Of a stretch of 64,000 bases of DNA, positions 10,001 to 18,589 are shown in pieces. Source of the stretch: CAWGET01 sp963821715 (GTDB taxonomy: Bacteria; Bacteroidota; Ignavibacteria; Ignavibacteriales; Melioribacteraceae). The notes below the pieces were generated by a model. It was not told the origin of the DNA and made no database searches. It saw only the letters and a list, made by a program, of their open reading frames with translations. The stretch is taken from positions 124,001-188,000 of the forward strand of contig CAWGET010000005.1 in assembly GCA_963821715.1 (NCBI GenBank), in the 5' to 3' direction. The translations under genes and the position numbers were made by a program. The number at the start of each line of letters is the position of its first letter. Position 1 is the stretch's first letter.

Positions 10001-10286
10001 AATCGGCGGTTATCATTTCGATATGCTTTCCGCCGCCAAATCCGGATTCTCCCGAACCGGCTTTTTTTTCTTTGGGATCGAGGAAAAATTCTCCCGCGGT
10101 TCCGAAGTAATCAACCATGCGCTGTTCAACAGTATCCCCGTTATTGGTATAGTTCCATGTCAGAAGGATTTCGGAAGAAGTAGCCAAATTATAATTTCCC
10201 TGGAATGGATCCGCTTTTTCGTTTCCGCTTTGCGAAAAAAATAGCGGTGGAAGCAACAGGTATATAATTATATATATCTTCTTCAT
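7077..10286 (-). CDS. Large secreted FG-GAP/CARDB protein with type IX sorting domain
   Basis: 1069 residues. Signal peptide MKKIYIIIYLLLPPLFFSQS. Residues about 90-470 hold FG-GAP/VCBS-type calcium-binding repeats: DFNGDGLDEIISA, DFDGDLRDEIVLV, DFTGNTIDEFVVD and DINNDGDDEIVID. Residues about 500-780 are beta-rich, alternating polar and hydrophobic, and match nothing I recognise. A CARDB-like domain follows (about 850-950: NPKPGDMVNIAARIHNF, IYVVVDPDNKIDE). The end is a Por secretion (T9SS type A) sorting domain: NYPNPFNPATIIKFSIPE through VYFYQLKAGAF. It is expected to be secreted to or anchored on the cell surface. Function unknown. Confidence 0.88.
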   Translation of the reverse strand: MKKIYIIIYLLLPPLFFSQSGNEKADPFQGNYNLATSSEILLTWNYTNNGDTVEQRMVDYFGTAGEFFLDPKEKKAGSGESGFGGGKHIEMITADFNGDGLDEIISAWQDKDSSLKLIMPYVNKNDLTFNEERVINLGKILYANSNNFNSRKFVLKKGFFDSDPYPEFALAFWNSEGSLEIRIFDVDSTNLNIVELNSIADEFMNPEQNNAGIYDFAGGDFDGDLRDEIVLVSYNEESQNVWQMKVKIYDYEMNAGVYEIIPKVEKEDFYTQDNFFDPFHRINSLLVSAGDFTGNTIDEFVVDFVLYRNDSETYNHLLPAFVTPDLDTIKVDYENEERIFQTLGRSFIGIGMISGDINNDGDDEIVIDGDGRIRIYSADENLKLQREAGESYGTNDRSLNRMALADLNASTTDTVWKPEIILSSTTQFQPDNFKHYVTLDVRVYEPIVDASGDILSMPLRATERIDSSAGNGGYYYALTAGDFDGGGIRLGTPMYFSATDIVQPLVILNAPPTHFDVFGDTLFDVNRSYNNQLSNFYSTYYTESETNIEVETEVHKGWTVGGSVSGGFKIPKLEIGVELKIEGEYGKNFSKVETDREIFRVNQNITASNDDFIYATIVDYEIWEYPVIADGEIQGYTLVVDPGELKKSWFPSKSPQANEYLPDHEVGNILSYNQIASPSDNSSLKSTVKWNTSDEVTLDGSPGFNFNWSLENENQTETVSSNEVHWRMGASADFNIPFKYIPNFELNGDYSRSDISTRRNKVTYKKGLDVNLGPIDLSIGETYYSVTPYAYWANNGALVLDYAVNPRPSDISIPQTWWQEKYSHKSDPALILPWRLDTEKGFNVPDDKKEQTKEIIFNPDNPKPGDMVNIAARIHNFSLLNTSAPVEMRFYVEDPASGGELITSTDGKSLFSTDDFIEARGSKTVEFNWEVPQDISTFPRIYVVVDPDNKIDEIHNDNNRGWKVLSIESVTGIDDEDDAAAIESFSLEQNYPNPFNPATIIKFSIPENSIVQLKIFDILGREITTLINEEKPSGIYEVEFNAEQLASGVYFYQLKAGAFKETKKMMFLK

Positions 10287-10649
10287 TTTTTCCTCGAACT
10301 GATAGTTTTTGCCGGAAATTTATTACTTCAGAACTCTTACAATCAAGCTTTATAGGAGGGAATATCGATCTGTATTTAAGATGCGCTTGAATATGATTTT
10401 ATAATAAGAATTTAAATATAATAAAACAATAAAAAAAGATATTCCATCTTAATTTAATCAAATCGTAAGTTGTCAATTTTGAGATAAAAAGCTAATAGCT
10501 TCTATGAAATTTTGTAAAGCGGAATCAACAGAGATTAAAACTCAAATTATTTAGGTGTCAAATCAGTTCCGCGTTCTTATCAACTTTCTGAACATCTTTT
10601 CGATAATATAATTTAAACAGTTTAAATTTGAAGAATATTAAGAAAAAAG
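10287..10649. other. Divergent intergenic region
   Basis: AT-rich 363-base spacer between the minus-strand secreted protein and the plus-strand histidine kinase. It must hold both promoters. I find no convincing hairpin, sigma-54 site or small gene; the longest minus-strand frame here overlaps the kinase start and lacks coding character. Confidence 0.5.
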
Positions 10650-13568
10650 ATGAGCAGAGAATTATTGGAGATAACACTTGCGGCTTTTGTGGGAAGTTCA
10701 GTTCTCTCAATTGCTTTCTATTCCATTTATAAAAATGAAAAGAAAAATTTTTTATTAGACTGGACGATAGCCTGGCTAATGTTATCGATTGGCTATGTTT
10801 TCGTTTATTGCTCAGCTTACACCGGAAGCATAATACTTTTAAAAATCGGCTCGGAAGTTTTTGGTTTATTTCACGCGATTTTTCTTTTAAAAGGAACAGC
10901 AAAATATATCGAAAAGAATTTTTCCAAAATTTGGTATTGGCAAATCGGTATAATCATTTTATGGATATTCGCTTCAGATTTTTTAAAAATTCCCGATAAA
11001 AATCTTCCGCAATTTCTATTTTTCGCTTACGTTCATTTCATTACCGGTGTAAAAATTTTGAAAAGCCGCAATAAAGGCGCGGGCAAATATATCGCCGGAT
11101 TCGCTTTAATTACATGGAGCATTCATAAGCTGGATTATCCGTTTGTCCATGGAGTCCCAGTCTTAACAGAGTTTGGATATTTATTTTCTCAGTTTCTGGC
11201 GCTGTTAACAGGAATAGGCGCTTTAATCTTTTTCTACGAACAGAATAAACGAAAACTATCTTTGAGTGAAGAAAAATTTAATTTTATGTTCGAAGATTCG
11301 CCGGTTTCTATTTCTGCATCAACAGTTGACGGAATTCTAACAGATGTAAATAATTCTTATTTAAAACTATTTGGATATGACCGCAAAGAGGAATTGATCG
11401 GCAAATATAGCCTGGAACTAATTGCTTCGGAGAACCGGGAAGATTTTCTGGAAAAACTACTGAAAAATTTTGATGATTCTGCTAAAAATTATAGAACAAA
11501 CGGATTGCGAAAAGACGGAACTAAATTTCCACTCGAGATTGAGTTGGGAAGAATTAAATTGCCTGAAGGTGAAAGAAGTATAGCTTATTTGAGAGATATA
11601 TCGGAATTAAAAAAATCTGAAGAAAAAAAGGAGAAATTAAAAAAAGAGAAAGAAAAACTCCTTAAAAATATTACTGATGAAATTGAAAATATGCCTATCG
11701 GTTATATATTACATGATAAGGATCTTTATGTAACTTATTTAAACTCTGAAGCAGAAAGAATTTTCGGCTATTCAAAATCTGAATTGATTGGAAAAAAACC
11801 GCTCGATGAAGGTCTTATAGTACCAAAGTCATCCAAAAAAATTGTTGAAGAACGGTTTTTGAAAACGCGGTTAAACTCAGGTAAGGTTGTGGAAATTAAT
11901 CAAAATATAACTAAAGACGAAAGAATAATTTATTGTGAATGGACTAACCAAGCGGTTTATAATGATAAAGGTGAACTTGAAAATATATTAACAATGGTAA
12001 GTGATGTTACTGACCGAATAAAGTCGGAAAGTGCGCTTGCAGAAAGTGAAAGAAAATACAGACAGTTGTTTGAGGAGGATCTAACCGGTCACGTTGTTAC
12101 AAATCCTGAGGGTGAGATTCTTGAATTTAACTCAAAATTAGTTGAACAATTATGTTTTGATGATAATCAAGACTTTGCGAAAAGGAACTTCAAGGAATTT
12201 TATATAGATATTAAGGATCGGGAAAAGGTAATTGAAAAAATAAAAAATGATGGAAAGGCTGAGTCATTTGAAATAGATTTAAAACGTAAAGATGGATCAA
12301 TTGTCACTTTTCTAGAAAATGCTACCGCAAAATTTGATGAATTAGGAAATATTAAAGAACTAAGAGGATATTTTTTCGAGATTACCGATAGAAAAAGAAC
12401 TGAAATTGAACTTGAGAACTACAGGCTTAACCTTGAGGAAAAAGTTATAGAGCGGACAGAAGAACTTAAATTTTCAGAAGAAAGATTCAGAAGTATTGCC
12501 GAAACTTCACAAGATATTATAATAAGGATTGATGAGCATGACCAAGTCCTTTACCTCAACAATTCTGCAAAACATTTTTTTAAGCAGATTAACAGAATAT
12601 CAGTCGGTAATAAAGTAGTGGAAGGAGTCTCCAATAAAAACAAATCTATTGTGGAAGAATACCTGGGAAAAGTAAAAAGATTAAAAAAACCGTTGGATAT
12701 GGAACTTCTTCATCCGAATGGAATATGGCTGGATTACCATATAATTCCTGAAATCGAAAATGGCACCGTTAAAACAATTATGGCTTATGGCAGAGACATT
12801 TCAAAAAGGAAGAATGTTGAAGAGAAAATTACGGACGCTCTTCAAAAAGAACGCGAAATAAATGAAATGAAATCAGCTTTCGTTTCGATGATCTCTCACG
12901 AGTTTAGAACACCGCTTACTGCTCTCCTTTCATCTGTTGAAATATTGGAAATGTACGGACGAAATTGGTCGGAGGAAAAATACAACCGGCACATCGATGT
13001 TATAAGAAAATCAGTGGATAATCTAACGATTATGATAAATGATATCCTGTTCCTCAACCGTGCGCAAGCGGGTAAATTAGAACTTAATTCAGAACCGCTA
13101 GACCTTTATGAATTGATTGAGGATATAATTAATGAATGTAAATCATTCGCCGCTGCAAACCATCATTTTCATTTAAATTATGAACCGGAAAAGCGTTTGT
13201 ATTATTTAGATAGGACACTTATAAGAAATGTTGTTTCAAACCTCATCTCGAACGCCATAAAGTATTCTCCGAAAGGGGGAAATATTAAAGTTGAAGTTTC
13301 CGATAATAATTTTAATTTATCAATTCAAGTGGAAGATGAAGGCCGAGGGATTGACGATCAGGACCTTAAACAAATTTTTGAGCCGTTCTCGAGGGGAAAA
13401 AATTACACAGGAATTCATGGAACAGGATTAGGGTTATCGATTGTAAAAAAATCGCTTCAACTATTAAAAGGGAATATTGAAGTGAAAAGTGAATCAGGAA
13501 TCGGATCGAATTTTATTGTTAATTTACCTTTGAACGGAAAAAATGAAAAAACGATTGGTAGTTATTGA
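10650..13568 (+). CDS. Membrane-bound multi-PAS sensor histidine kinase
   Basis: 972 residues. The N-terminal ~205 residues contain about seven hydrophobic segments ending GALIFFYEQNKRKL, a 7TM-type sensory module. Four PAS domains follow (about 210-315, 340-450, 460-570 and 605-715: MFEDSPVSISAS, RDISELKKSE, VSDVTDRIKS, RGYFFEITDRKR), linked by coiled coils. The HisKA H-box is SMISHEFRTPLTAL with His750. The HATPase domain has the N box (NLISNAIKYSP), G1 (VEDEGRGIDD) and G2 (GTGLGLSIVK). It overlaps the response-regulator gene by 26 bases, so they form a cognate pair. The signal is unknown; PAS domains suggest redox, light or small ligands. Confidence 0.95.
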   Translation: MSRELLEITLAAFVGSSVLSIAFYSIYKNEKKNFLLDWTIAWLMLSIGYVFVYCSAYTGSIILLKIGSEVFGLFHAIFLLKGTAKYIEKNFSKIWYWQIGIIILWIFASDFLKIPDKNLPQFLFFAYVHFITGVKILKSRNKGAGKYIAGFALITWSIHKLDYPFVHGVPVLTEFGYLFSQFLALLTGIGALIFFYEQNKRKLSLSEEKFNFMFEDSPVSISASTVDGILTDVNNSYLKLFGYDRKEELIGKYSLELIASENREDFLEKLLKNFDDSAKNYRTNGLRKDGTKFPLEIELGRIKLPEGERSIAYLRDISELKKSEEKKEKLKKEKEKLLKNITDEIENMPIGYILHDKDLYVTYLNSEAERIFGYSKSELIGKKPLDEGLIVPKSSKKIVEERFLKTRLNSGKVVEINQNITKDERIIYCEWTNQAVYNDKGELENILTMVSDVTDRIKSESALAESERKYRQLFEEDLTGHVVTNPEGEILEFNSKLVEQLCFDDNQDFAKRNFKEFYIDIKDREKVIEKIKNDGKAESFEIDLKRKDGSIVTFLENATAKFDELGNIKELRGYFFEITDRKRTEIELENYRLNLEEKVIERTEELKFSEERFRSIAETSQDIIIRIDEHDQVLYLNNSAKHFFKQINRISVGNKVVEGVSNKNKSIVEEYLGKVKRLKKPLDMELLHPNGIWLDYHIIPEIENGTVKTIMAYGRDISKRKNVEEKITDALQKEREINEMKSAFVSMISHEFRTPLTALLSSVEILEMYGRNWSEEKYNRHIDVIRKSVDNLTIMINDILFLNRAQAGKLELNSEPLDLYELIEDIINECKSFAAANHHFHLNYEPEKRLYYLDRTLIRNVVSNLISNAIKYSPKGGNIKVEVSDNNFNLSIQVEDEGRGIDDQDLKQIFEPFSRGKNYTGIHGTGLGLSIVKKSLQLLKGNIEVKSESGIGSNFIVNLPLNGKNEKTIGSY

Positions 13569-14313
13569 AGATGATAAAATTGTACGGGAGAATATTTTAA
13601 TCATACTTACCGAAGAAGGCTACGAAGTAAATTCAGCGGACAATGGTTATGCGGGATTGGAGTTAATCAAAAAGGAAAATCCCGATCTGGTTATCTGCGA
13701 TATAATGATGGAAGGAATAAGCGGCTATGATGTTTTAAAATTAGTGAGAGAGGTAATGGAGAAACCTGTTCCTTTTATCTTTCTCACAGCAAAGATCGAT
13801 TCGGAAGATTTGCGGAAGGCAATGGAGTTGGGCGCTGATGATTATTTGCACAAACCATTTAAATCTTTGGAATTATTGAAAGCTATCCAATCGCGATTAA
13901 ACAAAATGGAAATGACTCAGCATTATTTTTCTGCGGCAAAAGAACGTAACGAGGAAGAAAAAAAGAAAGAAAAAAAATATCATTTAGACGATAAAATTTT
14001 GATAAAGATAAATAATGAACCGCAGTTCATTATTTTAAAAACTATCAAAGTGATTTCCGCTGAGAATCAGTATTCCAAAATATTTCTGGAAAATAAAAAG
14101 GATTTCCAAATAAAAAGGTCTTTGAACGCGTGGGAAAAAATGCTGCCTGAAAAAACTTTCGTCCGAATCCACAGATCGACAATTATAAATATTAAGTATA
14201 TCGAAAATATTCAAAAATGGTTTAAGAATTCGTTGAAAGTAAAAATCGTAGGAATAGAGGAAGATTTTATTATAAGCAGAAGATACTCGAGTAAGCTGAA
14301 ATCATTATTTTAG
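13543..14313 (+). CDS. LytTR-family response regulator
   Basis: 256 residues. The receiver domain (about 1-125) has the acidic pair EDD (residues 9-11), phosphoacceptor Asp53 in LVICDIMMEG, Thr in FLTAK and Lys in YLHKPFK. A charged linker follows (EEEKKKEKKYH), then a LytTR DNA-binding domain (about 150-256: ILKTIKVISAENQYSKIFL, FVRIHRSTIINIKYIENI). It is the expected output for the overlapping kinase gene. LytTR regulators commonly control surface, polysaccharide or motility genes; the target is not visible here. Confidence 0.95.
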   Translation: MKKRLVVIEDDKIVRENILIILTEEGYEVNSADNGYAGLELIKKENPDLVICDIMMEGISGYDVLKLVREVMEKPVPFIFLTAKIDSEDLRKAMELGADDYLHKPFKSLELLKAIQSRLNKMEMTQHYFSAAKERNEEEKKKEKKYHLDDKILIKINNEPQFIILKTIKVISAENQYSKIFLENKKDFQIKRSLNAWEKMLPEKTFVRIHRSTIINIKYIENIQKWFKNSLKVKIVGIEEDFIISRRYSSKLKSLF

Positions 14314-14493
14314 AAGTAAAAATCCGTTTTAAAAAAGTGGTAATTTTTCTGACGCTTCACTGCATTCCTCAGATTTACATAAAAAACCGACTTATATGCG
14401 CGAACATAATATCAGCGCAAATCATGACCATTCCATTTTTTAGAATTCTAAAGCAATAAACTTATATATTATAATAAATACTCACTTTCACTT

Positions 14494-15776
14494 TTAATCT
14501 AAAGTGTGCAGCTCATCCATTATTTTTTCATCAAACAAAAGATGTTCGTAAGTTTCGCGGCTTCGGGTTGAATAATAATTTTCTCCGTCGACGATAATTT
14601 CCGGCGGTCTTCTTCGCCCATTATAATTGGAAGACATAACCATTCCGTAAGCGCCCGCTGTCATCGCGGCGAGATAATCTCCGGCTTTCATCTGTTGGAT
14701 CGTTCTCTCTTTCCCGAGGAAATCGCCAGTTTCGCAAACGGGTCCTACAATATCCGCATTAATTTCATCATCGCCGTTTAATTTCAAAGGCTGAATATTA
14801 TGGTAAGCTCCGTAAAGGCTTGGTCTAAAAAGTTCTGTCATTGCCGCATCGGTTACAATAAAATTTTTGTTTTTATTTTTTTTCATATAAAGAACTTCAG
14901 CCGCCAAAATTCCGCCGTTAGCGGTTAAATATCTTCCCGGTTCAAACATAATTTTACAATTTAATTTTTTGAAGATAGGAATAAGAGCGTCGGCTAATTC
15001 TTTCGGATTAAAAATTTTCTCGTCTTTATACATTACTCCCATTCCGCCGCCGATATCAAAATGCCGTAATTCAATTCCTTTGGACTTCAATTCAAAAAAA
15101 AGATCCGCCATTTTCTGAACGGCTTCTACATAAGGCGATACTTGGGAAATCTGAGAACCGATATGCATATCGATTCCGGTTAATTTAATGTTGGTAAGTT
15201 TTGAAGCTTGTAAAAATAAATTGAGCGCTTCTTCTGAATTAACGCCGAATTTATTTTCCGAAAGTCCTGTTGAAATATATGGATGAGTTTTGGCGTCAAC
15301 ATTAGGATTAACTCTGATTGCAACCGGAGCAACTTTGTCCAATTCTCCTGCTATTTTATTGATAAGATGAATTTCACCTTCCGATTCTGCTTTTATTAAG
15401 AAGAACTTCTTTTTCGATTCCAAGTTTAATTTCGTCTTTTGTTTTCCCGACTCCGGTTAGATATAATTCTTTTAGGATCGGCGCCGATTTTCAAAGCTCG
15501 GAATAATTCACCGGCAGAATTGACATCGATTCCGCTTCCGAGATCATAGAAAATCTTCATTACATTCAAATTAAAATTGGCTTTGGATGCAAAGAAAATA
15601 GTATGATCAATTTCCGCGAAAGCTTTTTCAAATTCGTTGTATCTTTTTACAAAAAAGTTTTTGCTGTAAATAAAGAGCGGCGTTCCGAATTCTTCGGCTA
15701 ATTTTTCTACGGAAACATTTTCGCAAAACAATTCATCATTTACATATTTAAAATATTCAAGAGGTAAAAGACGCAT
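14494..15776 (-). CDS. lysA: Diaminopimelate decarboxylase, interrupted by one frameshift
   Basis: PLP-dependent decarboxylase of meso-diaminopimelate, the last step of lysine synthesis. The first frame (15776-15426) has the N-terminal sheet and the PLP lysine Lys65 (FFASKANFN), then runs into GADPKRIIS and out-of-frame sequence to a stop. The other frame (in frame to the stop at 14494) resumes TGVGKTKDEIKLGIESKKK and carries RVNPNVDAKTHPYISTG, HFDIGGGMG, EPGRYLTANGG and CETGDFLG. Skipping one base around 15458-15466 restores KRI-I/Y-LTGVGK with the family's exact spacing, so the net change is one extra base. GGAG lies upstream of the ATG. The enzyme is normally essential, so a real loss is unlikely. 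Confidence 0.9.
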
Positions 15777-16084
15777 CTAAATTCTCCAAAGGGATGAAAA
15801 AATATAATCCTTTAAAATAAGGAAATTAAGGGTTTTTAAGAAATGGGTTTTTGGAGTATTCTCAGTGGACTGGTAAAATTGTAACCCAGACTATTAGTTT
15901 ATGTAAATCCACATTACTCAGATAGGATTGTCTGAGCACAGTTGAGTAAATCAATTTCTTATATGCTTGTCTCTCACTTCTTGCCTCTAGCGGCATGCCT
16001 TTCCGTTTCATTTCCTTTCTTGCTTAACCTTTCCTTTTTTGATACTTTTAAAGTTTAAATTTAATTATGAATGAACGGGAAATT
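15777..16084. other. Intergenic region lysA/leuS with overlapping inverted repeats
   Basis: 308-base divergent spacer. It contains TTACTCA (15914-15920) and TGAGTAA (15943-15949), and inside them CTCAGA (15917-15922) and TCTGAG (15931-15936). The two pairs share bases and so could form mutually exclusive hairpins. No T-box, tRNA-like sequence or coding frame is visible. Confidence 0.4.
16035..16060 (+). promoter_or_regulatory. Candidate promoter of leuS
   Basis: Near-copy of the sequence upstream of the CoA-binding gene at 3195-3220 (TTTTGATA, one variable base, TTTTAAAG). TAnnTTTA occurs at 16043-16050, about 35-42 bases before the likely start codon at 16085. Similar TAnnTTTA boxes occur before the first ABC gene (20160-20167) and the catalase (48584-48591). 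Confidence 0.3.
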
Positions 16085-18555
16085 ATGAGATATCCTTTTG
16101 AACAAGTAGAGAAAAAATGGCGGGATTACTGGCAGAGTAACGATGTTTATAAAACTGATTTATCAGATCTCGAAAAAAAATTATACTGTTTAGTGATGTT
16201 TATTTATCCTTCGGGTTCTAAACTCCACATCGGGCATTGGTATAATTACGGTCCAACGGATTCCTGGGCGCGATATAAAAAATTAAAAGGCTATAATGTT
16301 TTTGAGCCGATGGGATACGACGCCTTCGGGCTTCCCGCGGAGAATTACGCTATTAAAACGGGCGTTCATCCGCAGGACAGCACGCTCGAAAATATTGCCG
16401 ATATACGCGAGCAGCTTAAGAGTATGGGATGTATGTATGACTGGAACGCCGAATTAATGACCTGCGTTCCGGAATATTATAAATGGAATCAATGGCTCTT
16501 TCTTCAGATGTATAAAAAAGGATTGGCATATAGAAAAAACGCGCCGGTAAACTGGTGCCCGTCATGTCAGACAGTTCTTGCCAATGAGCAGGTTGAACCC
16601 GACGGAAACTGCGAAAGATGCGGAACGACGGTTGAACATAAGAATCTTACTCAATGGTTTTTTAAGATTACCGAATACGCAGACGAATTGTTGGACGGAT
16701 TGGAAAAAATCGACTGGCCCGAAAAAACCAAACTGATGCAGAAAAACTGGATCGGGAAAAGTTACGGGACGGAAATAAAATTTAAAATTGATGGATATGA
16801 AGAAGAGTTTAGTGTATTCACAACTCGTCCCGATACATTATTTGGCGCAACTTACGCGGTTCTCGCACCCGAACACGATCTGGTTGAAAAGATAACTTCC
16901 GAAGAACAGTGCAAAAAAGTCGAAGAATATAAAAACTCTATCAAATCTTTATCCGAGATCGAAAGAACTTCGACCGTGAAAGAAAAGACCGGAGTATTTA
17001 CGGGAGCTTACGCTGTCAATCCGGTGACCGAAGAAAAAATCCCTATCTGGATTGCAGATTATGTTCTTTCGAGTTACGGAACCGGGAGCGTAATGGCTGT
17101 TCCCGCGCACGATGAAAGAGATTTTGAATTCGCTAAGAAATTCAGTCTTCCAATTAAAAAAGTTATTATTGAACCGGAAACGGAAGAGGAAAGCGAATTG
17201 AAAGAAGCTTACAGCGGACACGGAAAGATGGTAAACTCAGAAAGATTCGACGGAATGAATTCCGATGAAGGGAAAAAAGCAATTACCGATTTTCTTGCGG
17301 AAAAAGGAATTGCCGAAAGCAAAATAAATTACCGTCTCCGCGATTGGCTTATATCACGCCAGCGTTATTGGGGAACTCCGATTCCGGTTGTTTACTGCGA
17401 TGAATGCGGCGAAGTTCCCGTTCCTGAAAATGAACTCCCTATTAAACTTCCTTACGAAGTTGAATTCAAATCGGGAGGCGGAAACCCGCTTGCGACAAAC
17501 GAAGAATTTAAAAATGTAAAATGTCCAAAGTGCGGCGGAAATGCTAAACGCGAAGTCGATACGATGGATACCTTCGTGGACTCATCCTGGTATTACCTCC
17601 GCTACCTCGATCCGAAATTTGATTCTGCAATATTCAACAAAGAGTTGGCAGACAGGTGGACTCCGGTTGATATGTATGTCGGCGGCGCGGAGCATTCAAC
17701 GATGCATCTTACTTTATGCAAGGTTCGTTCACAAATTTTTGCGGGACATCGGACTTGTATCGAGCGATGAACCTTTCCGCAAATTGATTCATCAGGGAAC
17801 CATAACGAACAACGGCGCGAAGATGTCGAAATCGAAAGGGAATGTTGTAAATCCGAATTCCTTTATTGATGAATACGGCAGCGACGTTTTTAGAATGTAT
17901 CTAATGTTTATGGGACCTTATGAACTCGGTGGAGATTGGAGCGATAAAGGAATCGTTGGTGTGGATCGCTTTGTTCAAAAAGTTTATACGGCTATTGACG
18001 AAAATAAAAATTTGGCGTCTGTCACATCCGGCGCAGACAAAGTATGTGATAAGCGGATTGACCGAAAACGAAAAATCCGTTTACAGGAAAGTAAATCAGA
18101 CGCTGGCAAAATTTGACGTTGAGATAGATAATTTCAGATTTAATACGGCTATTGCGGCGTTGATGGAATTGATGAACGAGTTAAGTAAGAATCTAAAAGA
18201 AGTTAGAGACGATTTAAAAACTTATTCACTGGAAAGACTCGCGGTTATGATGGCGTCAGTCGCACCTCATATGGGAGAAGAAATTTGGCAAATGCTTGGC
18301 AAGGAGAAAACCCTTTTTGAAAATCCTGTTTGGTATGAAGCCGATCAAGAAGCGCTTTCTGTTGACAGCGTTACGGTAATGGTTCAGATAAACGGAAAGA
18401 TACGCGGGAAGATTAAACTTCCGGTGGATAGCGAAGAACAAGAAGTAAAGGAAGCTGCAATGCTGGATGATAAAGTGAAATCCTATGTGGAAGGAAAAAC
18501 TATCGTAAAAGAGATTTACGTAAAAAATAAGATATATAATATAGTTGTTAAATAA
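16085..18555 (+). CDS. leuS: Leucyl-tRNA synthetase, interrupted by two frameshifts
   Basis: Class I synthetase that charges tRNA-Leu. HIGH is present (SGSKLHIGHWYNYG), as are zinc/editing regions (WCPSCQTVL, VFTTRPDTLFGATYAV), CP1 editing residues, a late zinc pair (VKCPKCGG), DTFVDSSWYYLRY and KMSKS (AKMSKSKGNVVNPN). The frame changes at 17705-17711: after AEHSTMHL it should read LYARFVHKFLRDIGL, which needs one base skipped in CATCTTACTTTAT. It changes again within about 18020-18055, before LTENEKSVYRKVNQ. Both are net single extra bases. I choose the ATG at 16085 (MRYPFEQVEKKW, family-like N-terminus, GGG site) over the one at 16067. serS follows after 34 bases. A cell needs this enzyme. 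Confidence 0.93.
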
Positions 18556-18589
18556 TTATTTAAGATGAAGAAAAGAATTTGGAGAAACG

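Noticed and set aside
10558..10902. 114-codon minus-strand frame over the kinase start
   Set aside because: Overlaps conserved membrane helices of the kinase; lysine/serine-rich and without a convincing start.
15777..16084. T-box or other riboswitch before leuS
   Set aside because: No T-box sequence or specifier-loop layout; group not known to use T-boxes for leuS.
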